Assembly (NCBI RefSeq): GCF_000424145.1
Contig: NZ_AUJI01000009.1
Location: 62,001-126,000, forward strand
Length of the DNA: 64,000 nt
Reading direction: 5' to 3'
Origin: Butyrivibrio sp. AC2005
GTDB lineage: Bacteria; Bacillota; Clostridia; Lachnospirales; Lachnospiraceae
Shown: positions 33,561 to 42,071 of the stretch, piece by piece
How the letters are laid out: every line of letters starts with the position of its first letter
Position numbering within the stretch: position 1 is the first letter of the stretch
Notes under the pieces: generated by a model
Database searches by the model: none
What the model saw: only the letters and a program-made list of their open reading frames with translations
Told to the model about the DNA's origin: nothing
Program-made: the position numbers and the translations under genes

Positions 33561-33992
33561 ATGCCGGTAACGAGAAATCCTTACGCAAAGCAAATGAATC
33601 AGTATCAGAATACGAAGATCCAGCAGGCTAAGCCGGAGGAGCTTACACTGATGCTTTATGACGGTGCCATAAAATTCTGCAATATTGCAATTATGGGCCT
33701 TGAAAATAATGATGAGAAGAAATTTACAACATATCTTCTTAAGGTAGAGAATATCATAGATTATCTGAACAACACTCTGGATATGAAATATCCTGTTGCA
33801 AAGGATTTTGAAAATGTATACAACTATCTTATGAAGAGACTTGTTGAAGCGGATCTTCACAGAGAGGAATCCCTGGAAATCATGAATGAGGTGAATAAAC
33901 ATATTCATACCATGCGTGATACCTGGGTTGATGCAATTAAGATTGCAAGGGGACAGATGCCTGCGCCTAAACGCGTACCGGCAGGAGCTTAG
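33561..33992 (+). CDS. fliS: flagellar export chaperone FliS
   Basis: 143 residues; CGGAGGTGGTTCT precedes the ATG. It has the FliS pattern (PF02561): N-P-Y-A-K-Q-M-N-Q-Y-Q near the start, then K-P-E-E-L-T-L-M-L-Y-D-G-A-I-K-F, and a helical body of about 120 residues. FliS holds the C-terminal end of flagellin in the cytoplasm before export and also contacts FliW. It follows fliD as in most flagellated Firmicutes. Confidence 0.93.
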   Translation: MPVTRNPYAKQMNQYQNTKIQQAKPEELTLMLYDGAIKFCNIAIMGLENNDEKKFTTYLLKVENIIDYLNNTLDMKYPVAKDFENVYNYLMKRLVEADLHREESLEIMNEVNKHIHTMRDTWVDAIKIARGQMPAPKRVPAGA

Positions 33993-34020
33993 TAGGATGG
34001 TAGAAGCTTAGTTAGTTACT

Positions 34021-34117
34021 AAGCCTTCCCTTTGGGGGCGCTAATCGTCCAGGGGACGATTGCTCAGCGCGGACCGAAGCGGAGCGAAGACAGGTGGCAC
34101 GAAGTGCCGGATGAGGG
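34021..34117. repeat. composite palindromic element with nested hairpin
   Basis: It starts like the core of the large arrays (GCCTTCCCTTTGGGGG, from 34022), but the core is then interrupted by about 52 bases that include a perfect hairpin AATCGTCC-AGG-GGACGATT flanked by CGCT/AGCG and a CGAAGCGGAGCGAAG tract. The family sequence resumes with GGT, hairpin GGCAC-GAA-GTGCC and GGATGAGGG (34096-34117). It lies between fliS and the FliT-like gene. Confidence 0.75.
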
Positions 34118-34144
34118 TTTTAAGAAGAAAGTGGGGAATGTAAA

Positions 34145-34624
34145 GTGACAGAGTCATATCTGGACATGATGGAAGAGAGTCTCAGAAGCAAGATAGAAGT
34201 ACTTGAAGAGATTGTTAAGGAAAATGAGACTCAGAAAGAAATACTTGAAAGTACCAAGGAATTTGATGAAAAAGGTTTCGATGAAGCAATTAGTCGCAAA
34301 GGCGAACTGATACGGCGGGTGGATAATCTGAATGACGGATTTGAAAGCTTGTACGACAGAGTAAAGAAAGAGCTGGAAGAAAACAAAGACAAACATAAGG
34401 AAAAAATAAGGATTTTCCAAGACCTTATACGACAGATAACGGATTTATCAAACTCCATTGAAGCAGGCGAAAAGCGGAACAGTTCCCTCGCAAAAAATTA
34501 TTTTAGTGTGGCAAGGAGTAAGATTAATCAGGGACGAAAATCCTCCCAGGCTGCTCTTGATTACTACCTTACAATGAACAAGTCCAAGATTACACCGCCT
34601 CAGTTCTATGACACAAAGAACTAG
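34145..34624 (+). CDS. FliT-like flagellar chaperone (coiled-coil protein)
   Basis: 159 residues from GTG, with GGGGA at the right distance. The sequence is almost wholly helical and charged, with heptad-like runs at about 10-40 and 60-110 and a basic C-terminal tail. It has the size, composition and gene position (right after fliS) of FliT/FlgN-type export chaperones of Clostridia, where the downstream gene usually serves FliD. No single invariant motif proves it, so the family call is based on context and fold type. Confidence 0.6.
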   Translation: MTESYLDMMEESLRSKIEVLEEIVKENETQKEILESTKEFDEKGFDEAISRKGELIRRVDNLNDGFESLYDRVKKELEENKDKHKEKIRIFQDLIRQITDLSNSIEAGEKRNSSLAKNYFSVARSKINQGRKSSQAALDYYLTMNKSKITPPQFYDTKN

Positions 34625-34632
34625 GTGATAAT

Positions 34633-35631
34633 GTGAACGAACTTCCGATTGTAAAGGAATACGAAAACAGAATAGTTGAGATACTTTCATGCGATGATAT
34701 TACTGAATGCTTTGATGAGATGTTGCAGATCGGAGCACGGATAATAAGCGGAGCGCTTTCTCCTGATGGGAAGAGAGAGCTGGCAGATCGCATTAAGAGA
34801 AGTGTCTACTTCCTCCCCAGAGAGGAAACACCGGATATGCTGCGTCATGTGGCATATCTTCATTTGATGGTGCGCCTTACTGACAGTAGGGATTTCTACA
34901 CCGAATTTTTAGCCTATGTAGATGGAATGCGCATTGATGAGCGCTACAGATTTTTCCTTCTGATGCAGGCAAGATATCTTTCATATCAAAAACCGCATAT
35001 TATTACTATCGAATCTGACAGATTGTTCCATAAAATTTTCAAAAGATGTAAACAATATTATGCCGACAGGATGGGTGATACTGGGCCGTTTTTAAAGCTG
35101 ATCGACAGAAAAGCAGATCAGACCATAATCCTGACACAGCAGTATCTGACGGATACACACAGAGAAACACATATCACCAATCTCATAGCACAGGAGATTC
35201 TGGTGAGCATGTGCCAGAATACATTTATTATAAATACTAATGACCTTCTTCCTGTTTCAAATGTAGTTCCGCTTTTTGGAATAGAAGGTCATAATTCCAT
35301 GCAATATCTCGCAAATGCAAACAATGTTTTTGTGAGAGGTCTTTCAGTTCCCTATTTTCAGTGCGATGACAGAATGCCCTCAGAGGATGAGATGCATATA
35401 ATTCTAAGCACTATAAGGGAAATGAGACCTGAATACATCATAAGTTGTGGTGATCATGCTCTTACAGCATCACTTGCTGCAAGGATTGTTCCTGTAATTC
35501 CGGGATTCCAGATAGCTCCGGTAGATGATCCGCAGGTAATACGTGAAAATCTTCTCAATTACAGAAGAATGATAGAAGAAAAAAGATTTTGGCAAATCCG
35601 TTTTAAAGTTAGCGAAAATAAGATAAAATAA
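34633..35631 (+). CDS. unrecognised flagellar-cluster protein
   Basis: 332 residues from GTG, eight bases after the FliT-like stop with AGGTG as ribosome site. I do not recognise the family. There is no signal peptide or membrane segment, so it is cytoplasmic. The first half is helical and rich in charged residues. The second half alternates hydrophobic strands and helices, with P-E-Y-I-I-S-C-G-D-H-A-L and V-P-V-I-P-G-F-Q-I-A, which looks like a Rossmann-type nucleotide- or sugar-nucleotide-binding half. A role in flagellin modification is possible, since such enzymes often sit here, but no glycosyltransferase motif is certain. It is flanked by fliS/FliT-like and fliW genes on the same strand. 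Confidence 0.75.
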   Translation: MNELPIVKEYENRIVEILSCDDITECFDEMLQIGARIISGALSPDGKRELADRIKRSVYFLPREETPDMLRHVAYLHLMVRLTDSRDFYTEFLAYVDGMRIDERYRFFLLMQARYLSYQKPHIITIESDRLFHKIFKRCKQYYADRMGDTGPFLKLIDRKADQTIILTQQYLTDTHRETHITNLIAQEILVSMCQNTFIINTNDLLPVSNVVPLFGIEGHNSMQYLANANNVFVRGLSVPYFQCDDRMPSEDEMHIILSTIREMRPEYIISCGDHALTASLAARIVPVIPGFQIAPVDDPQVIRENLLNYRRMIEEKRFWQIRFKVSENKIK

Positions 35632-35688
35632 AAAGAAAACAATGCTAATGTCAAATAGTCTATAAAAACGATGAGGGGGAAAGAAAAA

Positions 35689-36144
35689 ATGAAAGTAAAT
35701 ACCAGGATCTTTGGTGAAGTAGACATTGAGGACTCAAAAATCATTTCAATGCCATTTGGTCTTGTAGGATTTCCGCATCTTCAAAAATTTGCACTTATCC
35801 ATGACAGTAAAAAGCCTGTGGGTGCTTTGTGGTATCTGCAGTCTATGGACGATCCTGATATTGCACTTCCGGTTATTGATCCTTTAACCATTAAGGCTGA
35901 TTACAATCCTCAGATTGAGGCTGCTGATGTGGAGCTCTTAGAGCCACTGACAGAAGATAATCTGCTTCTTCTTGTGACCATTACCGTTCCTGAGGATATC
36001 ACAAATATGACCGCCAACCTCAATGCACCTATTTTGATCAATTCCGATACAGGAAAGGGTGCTCAGATTGAGATTGTCTGGGGAAAAGAAGAATATATTA
36101 CAAAGTATCCTATCTATGAATATCTAAAGAGACAGAAGGACTGA
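35689..36144 (+). CDS. fliW: flagellar assembly factor FliW (second copy)
   Basis: 151 residues from the ATG at 35689. The ATG at 35671 is part of the GATGAGGGGG ribosome-site region and is rejected. It has the FliW pattern F-G-E-V-D-I-E-D-S-K-I-I-S-M-P-F-G-L-V-G-F-P, W-Y-L-Q-S-M-D-D-P-D-I-A-L-P-V and L-V-T-I-T-V-P. It is clearly related to the fliW at 30141 over its full length, but differs at many positions, so the duplication is not recent. Two FliW proteins could bind different flagellins or set different CsrA thresholds. Confidence 0.9.
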   Translation: MKVNTRIFGEVDIEDSKIISMPFGLVGFPHLQKFALIHDSKKPVGALWYLQSMDDPDIALPVIDPLTIKADYNPQIEAADVELLEPLTEDNLLLLVTITVPEDITNMTANLNAPILINSDTGKGAQIEIVWGKEEYITKYPIYEYLKRQKD

Positions 36145-36150
36145 ATTTGA

Positions 36151-37323
36151 ATGGAAAACTTTAAATATTATGCACCGACAGAGGTTATATTCGGAAAAGG
36201 TGTAGAGAACAACACAGGTGAAGCAGCAGCGAAATATGGAAAAAAAGCACTACTTGTATTTGGAAAGGGTAGTGTGATAAAGAGCGGACTCCTTGAGAGA
36301 GTTGAGAAATCACTCGATAATTCAGGAATTCGGTATAAAGAGTTTGGAGGAGCAAAACCTAATCCCACTCTTGCACATGCCGAGGAAGGAGTTAAGGAGG
36401 CTCTTGATTTTGATGCTGACATGATCATTGGAATAGGTGGCGGAAGTGCAATTGATACAGCAAAAGCCATTGCTCACGGCGCAGCTAATCCTGATGATAA
36501 GTTGTGGGAGCTTTGGACTAAAAAGGTGCCACTTACAAAATCTCTCCCTGTAGGTGCTGTGCTCACAATAGCTGCTGCGGGAAGTGAGATGAGTGACTCT
36601 GCGGTTCTTACCAACGAAGAGATCGGTAAGAAGGCAGGAATAAATACTGATTTTAACAGATGCAGGTTTGCCATGGTTAATCCCGAGCTTGGAATGACGC
36701 TTCCAAAGGAGCAGATTGCAGCGGGTGTTACAGATATTATGATGCACACCATGGAGAGATATTTCATTCCGGATTCGTGCTGCGATCTTACTGATGAGAT
36801 AGCAGAAGGCCTTATAAGAACAGTAATCAAAAATGGTGCGACCGTAGTGGAGAATCCCTCTGATTATAATGCAATGAGCGAGATTTTCTGGGCTTCAAGC
36901 CTTTCACATAATAACCTGACCGAGTGCGGAAGGGGAAAAGATTTCTCTGTACATAAGCTTGGACATGCACTTTCTGCCCGCTACGATGTTACTCATGGCG
37001 CATCGCTGGCAGCAGTCTGGGGTGCCTGGGCAAAGGAATTGTACAAGGATGCTCCCGGCAGATTTGCAAGATTTGCACGTAAAGTGTGGAACATTGCCGA
37101 TGAAGATGATGAGACAGCTGCGCTTGTGGGAATTGAAAAGACATTAAAATTCTTTGAGTCCATAGGAATGCCCATCAGTATAAAAGGACTTGGTGTAGAG
37201 CCTGCAGAGGAGGATATCAAGGCACTTGCACTTGACGCAACTATGCAGGATAGCGTGAAGCTTTCGAGAATAAGACCACTTGATGCTGCAGCCGTTGAAA
37301 AAATATATAAGGCAGCTCTGTGA
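36151..37323 (+). CDS. iron-containing alcohol dehydrogenase (YqhD/butanol dehydrogenase type)
   Basis: 390 residues. G-G-G-S-A-I-D-T-A-K at about 96-105 is the NAD(P) loop of group III (iron-dependent) alcohol dehydrogenases. Expected metal ligands are visible: D195 and H199 (D-I-M-M-H), H268, and H282 fourteen residues later (V-T-H-G). Length and N-terminus (F-K-Y-Y-A-P-T-E-V-I-F-G-K-G) fit the YqhD/BdhA subgroup, which reduces aldehydes such as butyraldehyde using NAD(P)H, useful in fermentation. It follows fliW by 6 bases, so it may be cotranscribed with flagellar genes, but no functional link is known. A bidirectional terminator follows. Confidence 0.9.
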   Translation: MENFKYYAPTEVIFGKGVENNTGEAAAKYGKKALLVFGKGSVIKSGLLERVEKSLDNSGIRYKEFGGAKPNPTLAHAEEGVKEALDFDADMIIGIGGGSAIDTAKAIAHGAANPDDKLWELWTKKVPLTKSLPVGAVLTIAAAGSEMSDSAVLTNEEIGKKAGINTDFNRCRFAMVNPELGMTLPKEQIAAGVTDIMMHTMERYFIPDSCCDLTDEIAEGLIRTVIKNGATVVENPSDYNAMSEIFWASSLSHNNLTECGRGKDFSVHKLGHALSARYDVTHGASLAAVWGAWAKELYKDAPGRFARFARKVWNIADEDDETAALVGIEKTLKFFESIGMPISIKGLGVEPAEEDIKALALDATMQDSVKLSRIRPLDAAAVEKIYKAAL

Positions 37324-37339
37324 TAAATGATAAAATATT

Positions 37340-37380
37340 ACCCCTCAAATTCTTGTTAATGCAAAGAAATCTGAGGGGTT
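37340..37380. terminator. bidirectional terminator between the alcohol dehydrogenase and surE
   Basis: ACCCCTCA pairs with TGAGGGGT around a 24-base loop with further partial pairing (AAATTCTT against AAGAAAT), with T- or A-rich flanks on both sides. It separates convergent genes. Confidence 0.7.
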
Positions 37381-37411
37381 AATTATTTCTGGCTGTTAAA
37401 GAGACTATGTA

Positions 37412-38128
37412 TTAGCCGATATTATTGGCGATACCAAAAGAAATATAGCCTTCGATGAGAGCTCTGAAATCAGTTCCTTCTTCACATTTTTCATTGTAGA
37501 TTCCATCTACCATCAGGCGAAGTCCGCCGCCTTCAAAATGCTCTACAATTTTATATCTGTCCTTGTAAAAGGAACTTCTGGAAACCGCTACGTCCCTGCG
37601 CACGCCCTTGAATTCCGTAAGAGGGCAGCCCGGGAAATTAATGTTGACTATCTGACCATAGTCCAGTTTTACCTTCATAGCCTCCTGTAGCATGTCTTTA
37701 AGGTAAGCGTTTGTGACTTCATGCCTGTCATCCATGTTCTCGGAGAGGGCGATGGCATGATATCCCTGAAAAGCTGCTTCAAAGGCAGCACCTGCTGTTG
37801 CGGAGTATTGTATGTCAGTTGCCACGTTATAGCCGAAATTGATTCCTGAGAGCACGACATGTGGTTTTTTCGGCATTATGTTCAGACTTCCAACGCGAAC
37901 GCAATCTCCGGGAGTTCCGCTGCATGAAAAGGCGTGTACGCCCTCAACGGTAAAATCGTGTGGAAATACATCTATTGGATCCCTGAGGGTTATGCTGTGG
38001 GAAGCTGCACTCCTCTGGTGCGCAGGTGCTACAACCCATACCTCTCCGAATTCCTTTGCTGCTTCAGCGAGTCTGTGAATTCCGCTGGCATCTATACCAT
38101 CATCATTTGTAATAAGTATTCTTTTCAT
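37412..38128 (-). CDS. surE: 5'/3'-nucleotidase SurE
   Basis: 238 residues on the minus strand; the ribosome site is AAAGGATTTTCAC before the ATG. N-D-D-G-I-D-A-S-G-I at 8-17 supplies the two metal-binding Asp. A-P-x-x-Q-R-S-A-A-S-H-S follows, then S-G-I-N-x-G-x-N, all SurE (PF01975) signatures. SurE removes phosphate from nucleoside 5'- and 3'-monophosphates and can act on short polyphosphate; it is often linked with stationary-phase survival. It is a single-gene unit lying against the local direction of transcription. Confidence 0.93.
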   Translation of the reverse strand: MKRILITNDDGIDASGIHRLAEAAKEFGEVWVVAPAHQRSAASHSITLRDPIDVFPHDFTVEGVHAFSCSGTPGDCVRVGSLNIMPKKPHVVLSGINFGYNVATDIQYSATAGAAFEAAFQGYHAIALSENMDDRHEVTNAYLKDMLQEAMKVKLDYGQIVNINFPGCPLTEFKGVRRDVAVSRSSFYKDRYKIVEHFEGGGLRLMVDGIYNEKCEEGTDFRALIEGYISFGIANNIG

Positions 38129-38241
38129 ATGTGAAAATCCTTTTTGTTTTTATCTATATTAACACACGGGGAATAATGTCATCCAGCCTTCAAAACCGCA
38201 ACATCTAGAAATAAAATAAGCAACATTATGTAAGACAGTAA

Positions 38242-38270
38242 TTGTGGATAATGCGAAGATGATTTATAGG
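38242..38270 (+). promoter_or_regulatory. possible sigma-70 promoter for the GH8 gene
   Basis: TTGTGG at 38242-38247 and TATAGG at 38265-38270 with a 17-base spacer, about 60 bases before the GH8 start. The match is moderate. Confidence 0.4.
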
Positions 38271-38332
38271 AATTTATGAAAAAACGATAATGATGTGGCA
38301 TTGGAATCCACTATTAGGAAATGAGGACGCTT

Positions 38333-39472
38333 ATGGGAGCTTTTGAAACAGGAGAATACAGGAACCTATTGAAGGAAATAGGTAAGTCGGACACCGAGAT
38401 ACAGGCTCGTATAGATGAAGCGGTTAAGACATTTTTCTATGATGAAAATGAGAGAATCTACCACGAAGCAGGTGAGGATATGGGGTACCTCACCGATACG
38501 GGTAATAATGATGCGAGGACGGAAGGCATGTCCTATGGCATGATGATGTGTGTCCAGCTGGATATGAAGGAAGAATTTGACCGCATATGGAAGTGGTCAA
38601 AGACCTATATGTTTATGGATGAAGGCGAGAACGAAGGGTATTTTGCCTGGTCATGCCAGACGGATGGTAAAAAGAATGCCTACGGACCAGCACCTGATGG
38701 TGAGGAATTCTATGCCATGGCTCTTTTCTTTGCTTCACACAGATGGGGTGACGGAGAGGGAATATTCGAATATAGCAGAGAGGCCAGGGAGCTCCTTGGT
38801 GCATGCCTCCACAAGGGAGAAAACGGAAGACAGGGGTGTCCTATGTGGAACAGGGAAAACGGACAGATACTCTTTGTGCCGGGAAGTAAGTGGACGGATC
38901 CATCCTATCATCTTCCACATTTCTATGAACTGTTTGCACTTTGGGCCAATGAGGAGGACAGAGAGTTTTTCAAAAGGGCTGCAGGAGTAAGCAGGGAATA
39001 CCTTGCAAAGGCCTGCCATAGTGAAACGGGCCTAAGTCCTGAGTACGGGAATTTTGACGGAACACCTTTGGACGAGGAGCTGCCTTGGGGATATTTTGGT
39101 AACTTCTTCAGTGATGCATACAGAACCGTAGCAAATATAGGGCTTGATGCGGTTTGGTTTGGTGAAGAAAAACGGCATCTTGGGGCACCACTTCGAATGA
39201 TGAAGTTCTTCGGAACCGATCTTGAAGCTGTAAGGTGCGAATATAAAATTGACGGAACACCGCTTGAGAGACCGGTGCTCCATCCGGTGGGGTTACTTGC
39301 AGCAACTGCTCAGGGGGCACTTGCAGCTGCTGACGAGGATTTTGAAACCGCTAAAAAATGGGTAGAGTGGTTTTGGAATCAACCTCTGAGAAAGGGAGAG
39401 CGCAGATACTACGACAATTGTCTGTACATGTTCGCGCTCCTGGCACTCTCGGGGAACTATAGAATTTATTAA
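38333..39472 (+). CDS. GH8 reducing-end xylose-releasing exo-oligoxylanase
   Basis: 379 residues from the ATG at 38333, six bases after GAGG; an ATG 12 bases earlier is too close to AGGA. D-x-R-T-E-G-M-S-Y-G-M-M near 65-75 carries the family GH8 general-acid Glu. A-P-D-G-E-E-F, D-P-S-Y-H-L-P-H-F-Y-E-L-F, the C-terminal H-P-V-G-L-L-A and R-R-Y-Y-D-N-C-L-Y are strongly like the Bacillus halodurans exo-oligoxylanase (Rex, EC 3.2.1.156). It has no signal peptide, so it would trim imported xylo-oligosaccharides in the cytoplasm from their reducing end. This supports a plant-fibre-using host. Confidence 0.9.
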   Translation: MGAFETGEYRNLLKEIGKSDTEIQARIDEAVKTFFYDENERIYHEAGEDMGYLTDTGNNDARTEGMSYGMMMCVQLDMKEEFDRIWKWSKTYMFMDEGENEGYFAWSCQTDGKKNAYGPAPDGEEFYAMALFFASHRWGDGEGIFEYSREARELLGACLHKGENGRQGCPMWNRENGQILFVPGSKWTDPSYHLPHFYELFALWANEEDREFFKRAAGVSREYLAKACHSETGLSPEYGNFDGTPLDEELPWGYFGNFFSDAYRTVANIGLDAVWFGEEKRHLGAPLRMMKFFGTDLEAVRCEYKIDGTPLERPVLHPVGLLAATAQGALAAADEDFETAKKWVEWFWNQPLRKGERRYYDNCLYMFALLALSGNYRIY

Positions 39473-39486
39473 GGGAGGTATTTTTT

Positions 39487-40674
39487 ATGGGCAAACAACT
39501 TATTTATTCGGTGTATTTTATACTACCGATACTACTTTTGTGGGGGGCTAAACCTGCAAAAAGAGGGGAGTGGAACGACTCTCTCACACTCGAGCAGACT
39601 AAAGTATTTCAAGGATTTCTTACTATCTGCATCATGTTACATCACATCGGACAAAAGACCTGTGCATCATGGCTTTTTCCTAAGAGCCGCATAGTACCGG
39701 GCTTGGAATTCTTTGTTCCGATAGGCTACATTCTTGTTTCATTTTTCTTGTTTTTCAATGGCTATGGTGCTTACAAGAGCTTCCATACAAAGGAAAATTA
39801 TCTTAAGGGCTTTGTGAAAAAGAGAGTACTGCCTGTAGTACTTGCTCTCTATTCAACAACTCTAATCTTCTTCATTGCAAGACTTCTTGTGGGTGAAAAG
39901 ATTGACGGACAGGGCGCTTTTTACTACCTGACCAGCATTAAGCTTTGTAATCCAAACACATGGTATGTGATAGTTCTTCCGTTCTTCTACCTTGCATTTT
40001 ATTTTGCATTCAGATTTATCAAAAAGGACGGTATTGCAGTTGCGGTAACAACAGCCTTTGTAGTGGCATATATGCTCGTCGGAACAAGCATCGACCACAA
40101 TGACTTCCTCATAAGAGGTGAGTGGTGGTGGAACTGCGTGCATATGTTCCCTGTCGGTATCATCTTTGCAAAGTACGAGGACAGGATCATTCCTCACTTA
40201 AAGAAATATTACTGGGTATATGCTGTTGTGGCAGTAGCTGCATTATATCCGCTGTATCTGTATTCAGTTCATGCGCAGGATGTGTTCTCATATTATGGGG
40301 AAAACTGGGGAGCACCTGACACAGTTTTAAGAAGACGTTTGACTCTGCTTAGCCAGGTATTTGTAACTATGGACTTTGTATTTGCAGCACTTCTTCTTGG
40401 AATGAAGGTGAAGATCGGAAACAGGTTCCTTAAGTTCATGGGAACAATTACACTTGAGTTCTACCTTATTCACGGACTTTTCGTAGAGCTCTGCGACCAT
40501 ACCTTTGATGGCGGCGTTAAGTCACCCTTCCCGATCAAAAATGTATTCCTCTATGTGCTTGTGGTATTTGCCCTTGGGGTACCGTCAGCTATATTGCTAA
40601 AGAAGTTCCACGGATTAGTTCTTGGTATCGGTAAGAAGAACAAGTCACAGCTTAAAGATAAAAAGGTTGCCTGA
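39487..40674 (+). CDS. membrane acyltransferase (acyltransferase_3 family)
   Basis: 395 residues, 14 bases after the GH8 gene, with AGGGAGGTATTTTTT before the ATG. About ten transmembrane segments. C-I-M-L-H-H-I-G near 50 holds the His typical of acyltransferase family 3 (OafA/NodX-like). These enzymes move acetyl or other acyl groups onto sugars outside or across the membrane. Coupling to a xylo-oligosaccharide enzyme is odd, but acetylated xylan is common. The acceptor is unknown. A strong terminator follows. Confidence 0.75.
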   Translation: MGKQLIYSVYFILPILLLWGAKPAKRGEWNDSLTLEQTKVFQGFLTICIMLHHIGQKTCASWLFPKSRIVPGLEFFVPIGYILVSFFLFFNGYGAYKSFHTKENYLKGFVKKRVLPVVLALYSTTLIFFIARLLVGEKIDGQGAFYYLTSIKLCNPNTWYVIVLPFFYLAFYFAFRFIKKDGIAVAVTTAFVVAYMLVGTSIDHNDFLIRGEWWWNCVHMFPVGIIFAKYEDRIIPHLKKYYWVYAVVAVAALYPLYLYSVHAQDVFSYYGENWGAPDTVLRRRLTLLSQVFVTMDFVFAALLLGMKVKIGNRFLKFMGTITLEFYLIHGLFVELCDHTFDGGVKSPFPIKNVFLYVLVVFALGVPSAILLKKFHGLVLGIGKKNKSQLKDKKVA

Positions 40675-40699
40675 ATGGGCAAAACATACGGATTTGGTT

Positions 40700-40745
40700 A
40701 TTCACCCAGTTTTGATGAATCAAGTCAAATTGGGTGAATTTTTTT
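40700..40745 (+). terminator. rho-independent terminator
   Basis: ATTCACCCA pairs with TGGGTGAAT, with an inner TTTGA/TCAAA pairing, followed by seven T. It ends the GH8-acyltransferase unit. Confidence 0.9.
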
Positions 40746-41177
40746 ATTTATAACCTAAAGTAATACTATATTGATGTAAGAAAATTCAACCTATATGCAT
40801 GAAAACTTAATGATTGGGTGAATGAAAACGAAATAACGTATATTTTTGGTTAAAAAAGATGGCCCAAAACAGTAAAGTATAAGTTTCCGGGTGAAAGTAG
40901 ATTCCAGTAATCTCAACCTGTCAGGCACTGATTACACAATGAATTTTTTATCGTAACTTAATCACCTGTTTATCATATTTTTATATCAATAGTGGATAAT
41001 GTCATTAGAATGACAATTAGTATGTGTAGGTATGCTCAGGCGTGAAATGTGCGCATAGATAAAACAGCTATCTGATGTGCCAGCTATAGAGATAACCGGG
41101 CAGGAATAATGTAAAAATGTAAAAACAAACTGAGCGATGATAGAGGCAGCAATATAGGGCGACAAGAGGGCAAACAT
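40746..41177. other. 432-base intergenic region before the sensory operon
   Basis: No gene or known riboswitch pattern is seen. The only clear feature is a perfect palindrome, TGTCATTAGAATGACA at 41000-41015, about 160 bases before the first gene, which could be a repressor or activator site. The region is AT-rich and probably holds the operon promoter, but no convincing -35/-10 pair could be fixed. Confidence 0.5.
41000..41015. promoter_or_regulatory. perfect 7-bp inverted repeat, possible operator
   Basis: TGTCATT, spacer AG, AATGACA. Its isolated position in the leader of the five-gene sensory operon makes an operator plausible. The binding protein is unknown. Confidence 0.35.
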
Positions 41178-42050
41178 ATGAGGAAACGACTGATATCGGC
41201 AATCGCGATTCTCACAATATTAGTGGCTATGACAGCATCATGCAGCAAGGGATCCGGTGGTGTGGTAGGTTCTGATGCCGAGGATACGGGAGATGCACTT
41301 GTTGTAATAGATATTAACCTCACTGATGAAGATTATGGAATCGGGGTAAATAAAAATAAGCCCGAGCTCCTGGAGAAGATAAATACGTTCATAGAAGAAG
41401 GTTTTAAGAACGGAAAGTATGAAGAAATCACCGGGCACTATTTCGGCGGTGGTGGTGAACCTGTGGGTATCCCTGCGGGGGAAATTGATAGGAGCAAGGA
41501 TCAGCTCATTGTTGCTACGACAGGAGATTTTGAACCCTTTGATTATGATGATGGGGATCTGCAATATGGAATTGATAAGGAGCTTATTAAAGCTATTGCA
41601 GATGATATGGGAAAGGAACTTGTACTTGTCAATGTCAATTTTGACCTGATGTTCATTCAGGTTAGTCAGGGAAAATGTGATGCCTGCATAGCGGGAATTA
41701 CCATAAATGAAGAAAGAAAAGAATATGTGGACTTCACAATTCCATATTTCAATGCAGGACAATGCCTTGCTGCAAGAGAAGCCAAAAATGAATTCAAGGA
41801 TGCAAAAACCAGAGAAGAGGCTGAAGAGATACTAAGAAATTTGGATGCAGGCACAACTATTGCAGTTGAGAGCAAAACTACCGGAGAGGATTACCTTGAA
41901 GGCACAAGCGGCACCGGTTTTGAAGGAGTAAGCTGCAAATTACTTATTTGCTCAACCCTTAAGGATTGCATAAATGCACTTAATAACGGATCAGCAGATT
42001 ATGTCATTGGAGATAATGCTACGCTCAAATACCTTATAGCTAATCAGTGA
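41178..42050 (+). CDS. solute-binding lipoprotein, polar amino-acid type (SBP_bac_3)
   Basis: 290 residues. The lipoprotein signal has its Cys at 22 (M-T-A-S-C-S). After about 85 loosely folded residues, L-I-V-A-T-T-G-D-F-E-P-F-D-Y and G-I-D-K-E-L-I-K-A-I-A give the start of a family 3 binding domain; D-A-C-I-A-G-I-T-I-N-E-E-R and V-D-F-T-I-P-Y follow, all classic. The ligand is likely an amino acid or similar. No ABC permease or ATPase is nearby; instead it begins a five-gene sensory operon, so it may present ligand to the downstream kinase. The frame and length are intact. Confidence 0.85.
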   Translation: MRKRLISAIAILTILVAMTASCSKGSGGVVGSDAEDTGDALVVIDINLTDEDYGIGVNKNKPELLEKINTFIEEGFKNGKYEEITGHYFGGGGEPVGIPAGEIDRSKDQLIVATTGDFEPFDYDDGDLQYGIDKELIKAIADDMGKELVLVNVNFDLMFIQVSQGKCDACIAGITINEERKEYVDFTIPYFNAGQCLAAREAKNEFKDAKTREEAEEILRNLDAGTTIAVESKTTGEDYLEGTSGTGFEGVSCKLLICSTLKDCINALNNGSADYVIGDNATLKYLIANQ

Positions 42051-42071
42051 CATGCTTAATAGGGCTTCAAA

